Origin: Quillaja saponaria
Lineage: Eukaryota > Streptophyta > Magnoliopsida > Fabales > Quillajaceae
DNA length: 64,000 bases
Direction: 5' to 3'
NCBI GenBank assembly: GCA_029379385.1
Contig: CM055614.1
Coordinates: 15,195,528-15,259,527, forward strand
The translations under genes and the position numbers were made by a program. Each line of letters opens with the position of its first letter. The first letter of the stretch is position 1. The notes beneath the pieces were generated by a model, which saw nothing but the letters and a program-made list of their open reading frames with translations, made no database searches and was not told where the DNA came from. Positions 45,438-57,310 of this stretch are shown here, one piece after another.

Positions 45438-46805
45438 TGATAAGTTCCCAAAATAACTTATTTTACATCGCATTATGCATGCAATTTAGGTATGTTCTTG
45501 AGCTGTGCATTACAATCTGGTTAGTTTTAGCTTAGTTTGTAGTTTATTGTATTTTGTATTAAGATTTCGTGTTTTTGTTGTTTTTGCTTAGGATTTAGCT
45601 TTCAAATGAGAGTTTTAATCCTAACTGATTTTGGTTATGTATTTTGAACATTTAAGAAGTCAATTTTGAAGACCAAATGCACAAGGGATTGAATTCCAGC
45701 TTGCCAAGCACCTAGGCCATGAAAAACTGGTGCTGCAGCACTGTAGGAGCACTGTTCACCCTATCTGGCACTTAGGTACTAGACTCCTCTACTAGGCAGC
45801 AAGCTTTGGCAGCCCAGCACTGGAAAGTTAGTGCCTAGGCACGAGCCCGATATTCCAATCTCTGTTTCACCTGAAATGCACTAAACTTCTGATTTTTAGG
45901 ACTATAAAAGGGATATGAGTTAAGGTTAGAAGAGAGGGGTTTGGGAAGAAATTTCTACAACTTAAAAGAGGCTTTGGAGACAAAGGAGGCCAGAAGAGGT
46001 AGAGGACCAAAGATCTTGAAGCAACCTTCATGAGTTTTATCCATTTCTTCCTTCCTTCTTTGTTCCTTGTGTTGTATTGATGATTTGTTTAACTCCAGCC
46101 ATGCTCAATTTCTGTAGATGAACTAACTCTCTTGTTTTAGGATTACAATTGAACTCATAGTAATTTGATTTGATTTTATCTATGGATTGCTTATGATTTG
46201 TGGCATTTATGTTAGTTGTATCATTCCATGTTTATTACTTCTAATTGATTGATCCCTAATTAGTTTGATGTGGTAATTTAAAGGAATATTGAGAAAGGAA
46301 ATCTAAATCAGCCTTGAATGATATAATACATGTTTCACTTGAATGGTTGGATTTGATTTGCATATAGGATAGACATATACCCATATGCCATGTATAACCA
46401 AATGATATTTTGTCTTAATGAATCTTGTTTAATTCAATTCTCATGAATATATAGTGAATTGGTTAAGCAAGGTATGATTATAAGCAATTCGAAAGATACC
46501 TATAATTGAATAGAATCCTTGGTTAATATCGTAATACCATGAATCTAAGCAATATAGGATAAATGCAAGTTAAGTCAAGTATGAGGGAAATTTTGATCCT
46601 AGACTCATCTCATTATATATATTTTTTCAAATTCATTTGCTTAGATAGTTTAATTAATCATTTCAAAGTTCATTGTTTGAATAAAGTTAGGATAGGTGAA
46701 TTTTAGTTCTTAACATTGTTTGATAATTCCTCATGGGAATGATACTCTACTCTATCACTTTATTACTTATTAACGATATGTACACTTATGTGGTATATCT
46801 GAATT
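45438..46805 (+). mobile_element. Athila-like LTR in plus orientation (arm 1 of inverted pair)
   Basis: It begins TGATAAGTTCCCAAAATAAC, carries TATAAAAG at 45903-45910 and the GC-rich island at about 45690-45850. It ends near 46805 in sequence resembling the inner ends of other Athila-type LTRs. It is the same subfamily as the minus-strand LTR at 48295-49423, with long stretches near-identical in inverted orientation. The exact right edge and target duplication are unresolved. Confidence 0.7.
45903..45910 (+). promoter_or_regulatory. Athila-like LTR TATA box
   Basis: TATAAAAG lies a little past the GC-rich island. Minus-strand counterparts occur in the LTRs at 32217-33532 and 34848-35941. 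Confidence 0.55.
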
Positions 46806-48294
46806 ATATGCAATTTGGATAAGTTTATATCTATTAAACTAGCTTAGCATTCAAACCCCATAAGTTTGCTTTTCAACTCTCTCTCCACTAATGTAGACTT
46901 AACTATGTCAAGAATCAATAAGTCTTTACAAGCTTGTAACGTAGGCTTAAGATAATGGTATGATAAAGGAATTTTAAAGCTCAATCACTCTAAGCATATA
47001 GATCACTCTAGACCCTTGATGAGCTCTTTTCATCACCCAAGTATCTCTATTTCAATTTGTTCTTTTCTTTTCACCACTTCATGTATTTTTCTTTCTTTCT
47101 TTCTTTCTTTTGCCCAACTCTTGTCACATCCCCAAACTTATTTCTTTTCATTATGAATATAGGGATGATTAATAGGGGCAAACATATTTTTTTATATGTA
47201 ACTCCAAACTTTCCTCATTTTCTTAGCATGGCTCAATATTTTCATAGAATGATCAATATGCCCAAGAGTGAGGGTTCAAAATTGGAATTTAAAAGAATGG
47301 TTAGGCAAAAATTCTGTAAGTGTAAAAGAAAGGTCAATATAGGCTAAATAGGGGAATGAGGGACATAATATAAAACATAGTCAGCTTAAAAAGGCTCAAG
47401 TAATCCAAAGATGGTCTAAATCAAGTTCCTAACTTAGTTTTGTCTATGATATCACCTCGAGAGAGAATCAAACAAATTCTAGGGCTCTAAACTAGACATG
47501 CTAAACATAAACCTTATCTAAATAAGCAACACAATCCTAATAAAAAGATCAAGTACTCAATGAATATTGGAAATCACATCCTACAATACTACTAACTTAA
47601 TAATTCAAAACAAGTGTCAAGATTACACGATAACCAAATTCTCATCATAGGATCAGGGAATTTCATCAAAATAGCAGAATAGCATCTCAACCAATCAACA
47701 CACTTAAACATGAACAACATGAAACACCCCCAAACATAAAACATAACAAACCATTAAACATAAAATATGTAAAGCATACTCCTTTGTTTTTGGTTAATGT
47801 GATGCATTTTTGGTTTTATTTCGCACCTACAAAACAGAACATAGAAAATTAAATTGCTCTAACAAGATTATAACAGTTTTAAAAATTAAAAAGAAAGAGT
47901 TTAGAAAGCTTAGGTTACCTCCTAAAAAGCGCTTGGTTTATAGTTCTCGGCTTGACTTTGCCATGCTTCTAAATAAGCGGCCTTTGTCCATAGAATGTGT
48001 CATATAACTCTATATATGAGTCTTGATTTAATATGCTCTCAAGCTTGGCAAGATTTAGAAGTAGTTGGAATGTACACTCAAAATCGCTTGGCCTTGGAAT
48101 TCTTGCTTGGTGTTCGCGAGGTATAATTCCAAGTCATCTTAAGTAAAACATGTGAGATTGAGATTGAGATTGAGATATTTTGTATAGAATTCCATTGTAC
48201 CTCACAAAACAAACTAAATTAATAATTACATAAAAAAAATAGAAAAAAAATATCTGAATTAAAACTAGAATTGATTAGTATTAATATTAACTTA
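46806..48294 (-). mobile_element. Internally deleted Athila-like element F (non-coding remains)
   Basis: 46806-47760 matches the 3' internal region of element D (51105-52080). About 47830-47950 contains the minus strand of the GCTTGG...AGGTAACCTAAGC-type segment also near 52265 in D. At about 48255 the sequence switches to the 5' leader type seen just inside the primer sites of A and D (AATTAAAACTAGAATTGA). Gag, protease, pol and primer site are gone. A (TTTC)n microsatellite lies at about 47086-47110 and a short GATTGAGATT run at about 48155-48178. Confidence 0.65.
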
Positions 48295-49423
48295 TATTGT
48301 CAAGTAATAAAGTGATAGAGTAGAGTATCCTTTCCATGAGGAATTATCTAACAATGTTAAGTACTTAAATTCGACAATCCAAACTTTATCCAATGAACTT
48401 TGGAATGATTAATTAAACTATCTAAACAAATGAATTGGAAATATATTTAAAATGAGATGAGTTTAGGATAACAATTTCCCTTACACTTGACTTAACTTAC
48501 ATTTATCCTATCTTGCTTAAATTCATGGTATTAACGAAGGATTCTAATTCAATTATAAGTATCTTTCAAATTGCTTATAATCATACCTTGTTTAATCAAT
48601 TCACTCTATGTTTATAAGAATTGAAATTAAACAAGATTCATTAAGATAAAACCTTATTTGGTTAATAGGTATATTTCTATCCTATATGCAAATCAAATCT
48701 AACCATTCAAATGAAACATGTATTATGTCATTCAAGGCTAATTTAGATTTTCTTTCTCAAGGTTCCTCTAAATTACCACATCAAACTAATTGGGGATCAA
48801 TCAATTAGAAGCAATAAACATGGAATGATACAACTAACATAAATACCACATATCATAAGCAATCCATAGATAGAATCAAATCAAATTACATGTGAGTTCC
48901 ATTATAATCCTAGAACAAGGGAGTTAGTTCATCTATAGAAATTGAGCATGGCTGGAGATAAACAAATCATCAATACAACACAAGGAACAAAGAAGGAAGG
49001 GAAAAATGGATAAAACTCATGAAGGTTGCTGCCAATCTTCAAACTCTTTGGTCATCTTCCTCCTCTAGCTTCCTTTGCCTCCAAAACCTTTTCAGCCTCT
49101 CTCAAGCTGCAGAAATTTTGTCCTACACCCCTCTCTCTTCTGACCTAAACTTAGAAGTTTAGTACATTTCTGGCGAAATAGAGGCTGGAATATCGGGCTG
49201 GCACCTAGGCACCAACTTTTTGGCACTGGGCGCGCCAAAGCTTGCTACCTAGAAGAGGGGTCTAACACCTAGGTGCCAGACAGAGTGAACAGTGCCCCTT
49301 CAATGCTGCAGTGCCAGTTTCCATGGCTTAGGTGCCCAGCAAGTTAGAATTCCATCCCTTGTGCATTTGGTCTTCAAAATCGACTCCTTAAATCTTCAAA
49401 ATACATAACCAAAATCAATTAGG
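48295..49423 (-). mobile_element. Athila-like LTR in minus orientation (arm 2 of inverted pair)
   Basis: It aligns in inverted orientation with about 45610-46760. It carries the GC-rich island (about 49150-49370, including GGCGCGCC-like sequence near 49230). Its outer end is lost: homology stops near 49423, followed by the exon-like fragment and element D. Confidence 0.75.
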
Positions 49424-49479
49424 AGTCGACTGAGGTGAAAAGGAATTTAGACGCTGTAGGTGATAATGTCGTTAGCACT
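49424..49479 (+). pseudogene. Exon-like fragment, left half (split by element D)
   Basis: In the frame ESTEVKRNLDAVGDNVVS this 56-bp stretch is open up to GCACT, the left target duplication of element D. Across D the frame continues with IENPEIFGLDLGE at 55519. No family is recognised. It could be a host exon or part of another mobile element. Confidence 0.35.
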
Positions 49480-50844
49480 TGTCATAAGTTTCAATTCGCA
49501 AGTGTATGTATCGTAAACAAGTAATAAAGAGTAAGTAGAGATCGCTCTCACAAGGAATTATATATAATAATTGCTAAGTATTAAAATTAACCAACCTTAA
49601 ATTTATCCAAACGAATGAACCTTGAGATTGATATTTTTAAACTAAACACAATTAAAGCAAGCAAACATAAAAATGTAATAGAGAAAACTTAGAATGACAA
49701 CTTTCCTTAGCACTCACTTGGATTATTATTATCTTATCATGCTTAGTTGCTATGTAGAATTGTTAACCTAGGGTTCTTATTTTATTATAAGTATCTTTCA
49801 AATTGCTTATAATATTTGACTCAACCAATTCACTATATTTTTATGAGAATTGAGTTAAGCTAGACTTATTAAGACTAGCCTAACAATGGCTACACAAGGT
49901 ATAGAGGTATATTCTATCCTACATACAAATCAAATTCAAGCAAGCATGTGAATGAATTCAAACAATTGTTATCTTATTCAAGGATAAACCTAGATTTCCT
50001 TTGTCAAGGTTCCTCTAAGTTACCAAATCAATCTAATTGGTAACTAGTCAATTAGAAGCATAAAGCATAAAATAAGATAAATAATTCATGTATCAAACCT
50101 TAAGCAATCAAATTATAATATAAAACCAAGCTACGTGTTGAGTTCCATTGCAATCCTAGAGAGGTAAGTACTCCATACTACCTAATGTAAACATAGATTC
50201 ATATAAAGAAAATATCAATAACACAAGGAAAGGAAATAGTAGAATGAAGAAAATCAATGGTTGTTAGGCTTCAATCTTTAAACATCCCAAGCTTCCTCTT
50301 GCTCCTTACATTCTTGATGCCTCTAAACTTAAGACTTTCTTAACTAAGCTTGTGTGTGTTGACTCCTCAACATAAACCTCTTTAAATAAGCTTCAAAACC
50401 CTAAAAAGTAGTTCAACTTAGACTAGGAATGGAGCCAATGCCACAGCACTGAAGTTCTAGGAGCCTAGGCACTGAAATTCAAATAGTGGAGTCATGCTGA
50501 GCATCTAGGTGCCAGACTCCTCTACTTGGTTTCCTTCTTGGCACGATTTTGGGCACTATGGCGCCTATTTTCCATGGCCGTGGTGCTCGATGCATAAGAA
50601 AACATTGTTTGACCTACTATGACTTAAAAGAGGTTTCCTTTAAGCATTAAACCTTCAAAATATGCAAACTAAGTTAAGAATAAATGGAATTCCTAATAAA
50701 GGCTAAATTCTAAGCATACTCAACTAAAATTCAACATTTTAAAACAAATTACTTAACTAAGCAACAATTAAACTAGAACTTAATAACATAGAAAATAATA
50801 TAAATAAAAAGGACATGTAATAAGGTTATTTCATATACTTATCA
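49480..50844 (-). mobile_element. Element D 3' LTR
   Basis: Its minus-strand start is TGATAAGTATATG at 50844 and its end CTTATGACA at 49480; 1365 bp. It has the GC-rich island at 50430-50590. It matches the 5' LTR throughout except for a deletion in that copy next to the primer site. Confidence 0.85.
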
Positions 50845-50857
50845 CACCCCTAAACTT
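50845..50857 (-). other. Polypurine tract of element D
   Basis: The minus strand reads AAGTTTAGGGGTG directly before the LTR start. A second, similar tract (complement CACACCCCCAAAACTT, about 51428-51443) lies deeper in the internal region. Confidence 0.75.
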
Positions 50858-52354
50858 AAGGTTTTACTAGTCCTTAAGCCAAAGAAAATTGAAGACACAA
50901 ACAAAAATGCATGGCCAAAAATGCATCACACTAAGATAATCACAACCCCAACATGCTCTCAAAAGTTTCACATAATCTTTAACTAAATGTCAACCATAGG
51001 TATCATTCAACTTCATATTTTAATTCAAGAGCAAGCAACAAATTCAAATAGATTTCCAATGTTTGTGTGTGTATGATATTTTAACAAAGGAATGCATTGC
51101 AATCCAGATAAGTTTATATCTAAGTAAAATCTAACTTAGTACTCAAACCCTCTTAGTTTTGCTTTTCAACTCTCTCTTCACTAATGTAGACTCCACTAAG
51201 TCAAGGATCAATAAGTCTTTATAAATCTTGTAATGTAAGCTAGAGTAATAGTATGATAAAGGAAATTTTAAGGCTCAAGTTACCCTAATCATATAGATCA
51301 CTCTAACTTAAAGAACTTTTTTTCCACAACCCTAAGTAATATCCAATTGGTATATTCTTTTTCTTTTCACCACTTCATATCTATATTTCTTTTACTTTCT
51401 TTGGCTTTTTTTTTTTTTTTTTTTCAACTTGTCACACCCCCAAAACTTATTCCTTTTTATTATTAATATAGGGGTTGATCAAGAGGCACAATCTATACCC
51501 TTTTTTTTTTAAGTAATCCAACCTTTACTTATTTTCTTATAACATAGGTCAATATAGTCATTGAATGATCAACATGCCTAAGAGTAAGGGTTCAAAACTA
51601 GAATTTAATCAAAATAGTTAGGGCAAAAGTTTTGTGCGTGTCAAAGAAAATGAAATATAGGTTTAAAGGGGTAATTAAGGATATAATTCAAAACATGGTA
51701 AGCTTAAAAGGTTCAAACAGTCCAAAGATGGCCTAAATCATGTCCCTAATTTAGTCATGTTTAGGATTTTGCCTCGAGAGAGAATCAAACAAGTTATAAT
51801 GTTCCTAACTAGATCAGAACTTCCTAAACATGAATGGTCTCTAAATAAGCAAAACAATCCCAAGAAAAAGATCAAGTGCATAATATATGTTAGAAATCAC
51901 ATCTTACAATGTTACTGACTCCAGAATTTAACATGAATGTCAAGATCATATGAAAACTAAAATATTATCATAGGATGAGGGGATTTCATCATAAAAGCAT
52001 AATAACATCAAGGCTAACTAACAACCTTAAAACATAAGAACACTAATAAAACCCTCTCCCAAACTTAAGACTAAATCCTCAATGTTGAAATATAAAAAGG
52101 AATAAGGATAGAAAGACTCCTAGTAAGGTGAAAATTCCTCTAATCTTTGGCCTTGTTAATATTGCCTAAGTTTGTAGGAGGTAAAAAATGATCAACCTGC
52201 AAAAATAACAAAGAACACTTAATATGAATTAAAATAGAAAATAAAAAGAAAAATAAAAAGTTAGAAACTTAGGTTGCTTCCCAATAAGCACTTGATTTAT
52301 AGCTGCTGCTTGACTTTTACATTCTTAGTCCTTGTCCCCAAAGCAATGGAGGTC
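50858..52354 (-). mobile_element. Element D 3' internal non-coding region
   Basis: It is shared with A (19346-20483) and F (46806-47760). It contains T-runs at about 51407-51424 and 51501-51510. No coding frame is seen. Confidence 0.7.
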
Positions 52355-54060
52355 TTATCTTTCAAAGAGTAGTTGAACCTCTTTTAGTTCCTCTTGTATT
52401 TCGTCCTTAAGCTTGCCTTGGTCTTGAACTCTCATAGTAAATTCTCTTTTTTGCACATTTATAAGAGTTCTACCGGTTGCTAGGAACGGTCTCTCCAACA
52501 TTTTAGGAATTTCCTTATCTTCCCCTATATCGAGGATGAGGAAGTCAATTGGAAATATAAGCTTATCCACCTTAACTAGAACATCTTCAATTATGCTCTT
52601 TGGATAAGTTTAAGACCAATATGCAAGTTGCAAGGTCACGTTGGTGTGCTTATGCGTGCTCCCAAATCACATAAGCTTTCTCACAAAATGAAGTGCCAAT
52701 AGAAATAAGAATATTGAAACTACCCTGATCTTTAAGCTTTGGTGGTAGTTTCTTTTGGAGGATGGCACTACATTCTTCGATCAAGGTAACTGTTTCATTA
52801 TCCTTTATTCGCCTATTCTTAGACAAGATGCCCTTCATGAACTTAACATAAGTTGGCAATTGTCAAGAGCTTAAGGGAATGGAATGTTGATGTGAAGCTT
52901 CTTGAATACCTCTAGAAATTTCTTGAATTGTATTTTAAGTTTTAGCTTTTGGAAGTATTGAGGAAAAGGTAAAGGTGGGCTTGAATAAGTTTTTTCTTGT
53001 GGAGCTTGGTTCTCTTTCTTTTCAATTACAATCTCCTCCTTAACTTACTTGTTAGGATTTTCAGCTTTCTTAGGAGGTGTTTCTACCTCTTTACCACTCC
53101 TTAAAGTGAGAGTCTTGCAATACTCTAAGTTTGGACCTCCTCCTCTTGAATGCAACTCGGTATCACTAGGTAGAGCGCCTTGAGGATGGCTTGTGAGGAC
53201 ATTGGCCAGCTGGCTTATTTGATTCTCAAGGGTCCTTAGTGATGCCACTTGACTTTGAATAATGGAGTCTATTTTAGACATGTATTACCTCAACATGTCT
53301 TCAATGTTTGGCTTCTTATCGGGAGTAGTCACTCTTTATTGTGCTTGAAAACTTGGTGGACAAGTGGGTTTGACTTCATGAGATTGCCCTTGATTACTCC
53401 AAGAGAAATTTTAATTATTTCTTCACCCCAAATTATAATTGTTAGAGTATACCATGATGGGGACATCTTCTAAGCAACTCCTTGAATCTTTCCTAAGCAT
53501 TATATAAGGACTCTAATTTTAATTGCATGAATGAAGTGATATTATTTCACAATTTCAACATCTTGGCCGGTGAAAAGAAGTTGGCTAAGACATTTTGGGC
53601 CAAGCCTTCCCACGTTGTAATTGAGTTAGATGAGAGTGCTAGTAGCCAACTTTTTGCCTTATTCCAAAGTGAGAAAGGAAAAAGGCGCAACTGGAGTGCA
53701 TCATCTAAAATTCAGTTGATCTTGAAAGTGTTACAAAGCTCTAGAAAGCTTAATATGTAGGAGTTTGGATTGTCATTCGAGAATCCAACAAACTGATTCA
53801 TTTGTTGAATCATTTGGATTTGGCCAGGCTTGATCTTGATCTTGATCTTGATATTATTGGTTTGAATTGGCAGCCTTTGGATGCTCAAATAGAGTTTTGC
53901 ATAAGAGGGAATGCATAATCCCTCAAGTGCTTAGGTTCTTGATTTTTAGCCATAGCTGGCCCTTAATTCGAAGCTTGTGACTTTTTTTTCCCAAATCTTC
54001 TATATGTCCTATCAATTTTAGGATTGAAATGAGCAAGCTCCAAGCTCCGAGTTCATCGCA
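52355..54060 (-). pseudogene. Athila-like gag-protease remnant (element D)
   Basis: The capsid part (about 54020-53480) is badly frameshifted. The linker reads ASLRTLENQISQLANVLTSH, then NLEYCKTLTLRSGKEVETPP (53281-53045). The segment before the protease is MPTYVKFMKGILSKNRR, then LIEECSAILQKKLPPKLKDQ (52859 onward). The aspartic site is mutated or frameshifted near 52660 (AYVIWEHA). The protease C-terminal part reads DKLIFPIDFLILDIGED, then RPFLATGRTLINVQKREFT (52570-52355). This continues further into the protease than in element A. RT should follow but 3' non-coding DNA begins instead. Many stops make it non-functional. Confidence 0.9.
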
Positions 54061-54155
54061 TGCACAATTAAGAGTATGTAAAAGATAAATAAAAAATAAA
54101 GCGTTAATTAAAACTAGAATTGACAAGTATTAATATTAGCAAATATTAGAATAAT

Positions 54156-54173
54156 TCCCCAACAACGGAGCCA
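54156..54173 (-). other. Primer binding site, tRNA-Asp type (element D)
   Basis: The minus strand reads TGGCTCCGTTGTTGGGGA, 15 of 18 matching TGGCGCCGTTGCCGGGGA. It lies 6 bases from the LTR edge at 54180. Confidence 0.85.
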
Positions 54174-54179
54174 AAAACT

Positions 54180-55518
54180 TGTTGTGGGTAGAGATTGTTC
54201 CCACCAGGAATTATATCTAACAATTGCTAAGTACTAAAATTGACCAATCCTAATTTTATACAAATGAACGAACCTTGATATTGATATTTTTAAACTAAAC
54301 AAAATTAAAGCAAGCAAACGTAAGAATATGTAAGAACGTAACGGAGAAAACCTAGAATTACAACTTTCCTCAACACTCACTTAGATTATTATTATCTTAT
54401 CATGCTTAGTAGTGATGCTGAATTGTTAACCTAGGATTTTTATTTAATTATATAAGTATCTTCCAAATTGCTTATAATGATATCTAACTTAGCCAATTTA
54501 TTATATTTCTATGAGAATTGAGTTTAGCTAGGTTCATTAAGAATAGACCTACCAATGGCTATACAATGTATGGAGGTATATTTATATCCTACATACAAAT
54601 CAAATTCAAACAAGCATGTGAATGAATTCAAAAAAGTACTATCTTATTCAAGGCTAAACTTAAATTCCCTTCGTCAAAGTTCCTCTAAGTTACCAAATCA
54701 ATCTAATTGGAAGCTAATCAATTTGAAACATAAAGCATAGAATAAGATAAGTAATTCATTTATCAAACCCTAAGCAATCAAATTATGACATAAAACCAAG
54801 CTACTTGTTGAGTTCTATTGCAATCCTAGAGATGTAAGTACTCCATGCTACCTAATGTAAACATGGATTCATATAAAGAAAACATCAAATAAACAAAAGA
54901 AAAGGAAAAAGTATAATGAAGAAAATAGCTGGTTGTCAGGCTTCAATCTTTAAACATACCAAGCTCCTTTTGTTACTTACATTCTTAATGCCTCTAAACC
55001 CTAGAGTTTCTTAGCAAAACTTATGTGTATTGATTCCCCAACATAAACCTCTTTAAATAGGCTTAAAAACCCTAAAAAAGAGTTCAACTTAGACTAGGAA
55101 GCGAGCCGGCATTACTGCACTGAAGTTCTGGCATCTAGGCACTTAAGTTCTGGCTCCTAGGCACTGAAATTCAGAGAGATAAGTCACGCTAGGCACCAAA
55201 CTCTTTTTTCTAGTTTCCTTCTTGCATGATTTTGGGTGTTGTGGAGCCCTTCCGTGGTATCCAACACATAATAAATTCTTGTTTGACTCTATTTTAATTT
55301 CAAAGGGATTTACCTTAAGCATTAAACCTTTAAAATATACAAACTAAGTTAAGAATGAATGGAATTCCTAATTAAAGGTTAAATTCTAAGCATACTCAAC
55401 TAGGATTCAATACTTTAAAATAAATAACTCAACTAAGTAACAATTAAACTAAAATTCAATAACATACCAAATAGTATGAATATAAAGAACATGTAATAAG
55501 GTTTTTGTAGACTTATTA
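54180..55518 (-). mobile_element. Element D 5' LTR
   Basis: It aligns with 49480-50844. About 75 bp are deleted next to the primer site, where TGT is followed directly by TGTGGGTAGAGA. The outer end reads ACTTATTA, mutated from ACTTATCA. Confidence 0.8.
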
Positions 55519-55625
55519 GCATTGAAAATCCGGAGATTTTTGGCCTCGATCTTGGTGAGTGATTAAAGGAGGTTTCACAATCTGTTCAAAGGATTCTTCA
55601 TTTTTTTGAAAAAGGTATCCCCTAG
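55519..55625 (+). pseudogene. Exon-like fragment, right half
   Basis: In frame with 49424-49479 once D is removed, it reads SIENPEIFGLDLGE, a TGA, then LKEVSQSVQRILHFFEKGIP and a TAG. GAAAAAG|GTATCC near 55609-55620 would serve as a splice donor. The regular hydrophobic/charged pattern suggests real coding origin. Function not recognised. Confidence 0.35.
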
Positions 55626-55849
55626 TTTGTTCAAAAATGTTCGACAAGGAGAAAGATCAAATGACAAAGGCAACTTGAGACATTTCCCCTTTTTCCGTTC
55701 TTTTCATACATACATGAACACATATCAATATATCTTTTGAATGTATATTTTATTATTATAATAAAGTAAAGGTTCGATTTTTTTTGCTGTTATTTCATTT
55801 ACTCCTAATTTGAGTCATAATGTCCTATAGTTGCTAATCATTTATATAT

Positions 55850-56044
55850 ATTTTTTTGCAAGATTTTGGACTTTTTGCATATAACAAAAAGGGGAAGAAT
55901 AATATTCCACTTACTATGTTGAAAATTGGAACTTTTAAGCAAGATAAATTTATTGCTTTAAAACTCAATGTGAATTTTTTTTACTCGGGGAGCTTTATGG
56001 TAAAAAGTTTTTTTTCTTCTCCTTTGTTTTATTTTCAAAATTAA
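55850..56044 (+). pseudogene. Possible second exon-like stretch
   Basis: After a T-rich tract ending TTTTTTTGCAAG, a splice-acceptor look-alike, an open frame reads DFGLFAYNKKGKNNIPLTML, then KIGTFKQDKFIALKLNVNFF. It lies 225 bp downstream of the first fragment on the same strand. It has more charged residues than chance AT-rich ORFs here. The product is unknown, and a chance ORF remains possible. Confidence 0.25.
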
Positions 56045-56074
56045 TTATTTTGTAATCATCAAAACATGGAAGAT

Positions 56075-57310
56075 TATTGAATCATATTCAATAATATATT
56101 TATTTTATTTTGATGGCAACCAAATAATTAAGACTAAATGCAATCAGAAAGTAACTTGTAATCATCTCAATTGCATTTAAAAATATGTTATACAATTGAG
56201 TTGGTCTATGGTTGTACGACAATGTTTTATTCTTTCAACAGTCAACTAAGAGTCTCTCAACCATTTTACAACCGAAGAGAGTACTACAATGAGTTAGTTG
56301 AAGCCTTCAACTGAGTAATCAAAAACACACCACATCAGTTGGCCAAAATCATTTCATTGACAGCATGAAACATGATGTTTCAACAAAAAATATGTCAATC
56401 AACTAAAATCTATTTTGACCTATTCAAACAACACCTCTTTGGAAGATTTAACCAATTGTTCATCATCTTCTTTTGCTAGAATCTGTTCAAAATATCTTAT
56501 TCGTGCCAAAACTCATAAGAAAACAAAACATGATAGCTAGGATTCTAAGAATGAGCTGACAATATTCAACATGAATATCATCTTAAAGCAGTACTTTCTT
56601 CAATTTATGATAGTTTTGATAGAAATATCAAAAAGGACACTATGCTCTGCCCTTTATTTGACAATGATCATGTATTACTAAGAAATATCTACTTTCAAGA
56701 TCAAGGCTTAATATTTACAAATAAGCAGATAGGAAGTGTAGACTAACAAAGATATAGAGACTTTTGAAATCACGTTCGATCAACTTGAATACTCATTAAG
56801 CTCTAAGAAAAATATGTCACCTAAGGCGTAAAACTTTGATATCAGGAGAAAAACTTTGTAAATTATGTGAGTTCCTTGTAAATCACGTACTCCATTCTTT
56901 CTTGTGAGAAAGTGAGTGAGAGTATATAGCTTTGGTTTAAGCTTGGTAAATCTCTTCATGATTTGTGTTCTAAGGAACTTGTTTAAGTTCTTGTTGATTC
57001 CAGTAACTTCAACAGTTGTAAAGGTTGTTGAGCCCTTTAATTCAATGTGTACAGTTTTTGCCAAGCTATGTGAATTCAACTGATTAATGAAAATATTAAG
57101 GAGAAACTTGACGAGTGGACATAGCCAGGAAGTTCTAGTGAATTACTATAAATCTGTTGTGCAATCTCTCTAATTCTACTCTCTTTACTTCCACTACTTA
57201 AGTTATTATTTGATTATATATTCGTTTGTGTGCTAAACTTTCTCAAATAATCAAAAGGGGGATTTTTAAGTGTTCAAACTTTTCACCCCTTCTAGTTTGT
57301 CATTCTTGGG
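56075..57310. mobile_element. SIRE/Maximus-like copia LTR fragment(s)
   Basis: 56085-56480 is related to 42370-42780 (TTGAATCATATTCAATAATA start). 57080-57310 ends in TTCACCCCTTCTAGTTTGTC, resembling the terminal part of such LTRs. The middle is unassigned. No coding region. Confidence 0.5.

Larger units (their letters stand above)
49480..55518 (-). mobile_element. Athila-like element D: LTRs plus gag-protease, no pol
   Basis: LTRs lie at 49480-50844 and 54180-55518. Flanking 5-mers are GCACT (49475-49479) and GCATT (55519-55523), one mismatch. Inside, from right to left, are a primer site (54173-54156), gag-protease (54060-52355), a non-coding 3' region and a polypurine tract (50857-50845). 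The 6039 bp element lacks RT, RNase H and integrase, so it depended on another element for movement, or lost pol by deletion before or after insertion. Confidence 0.85.
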
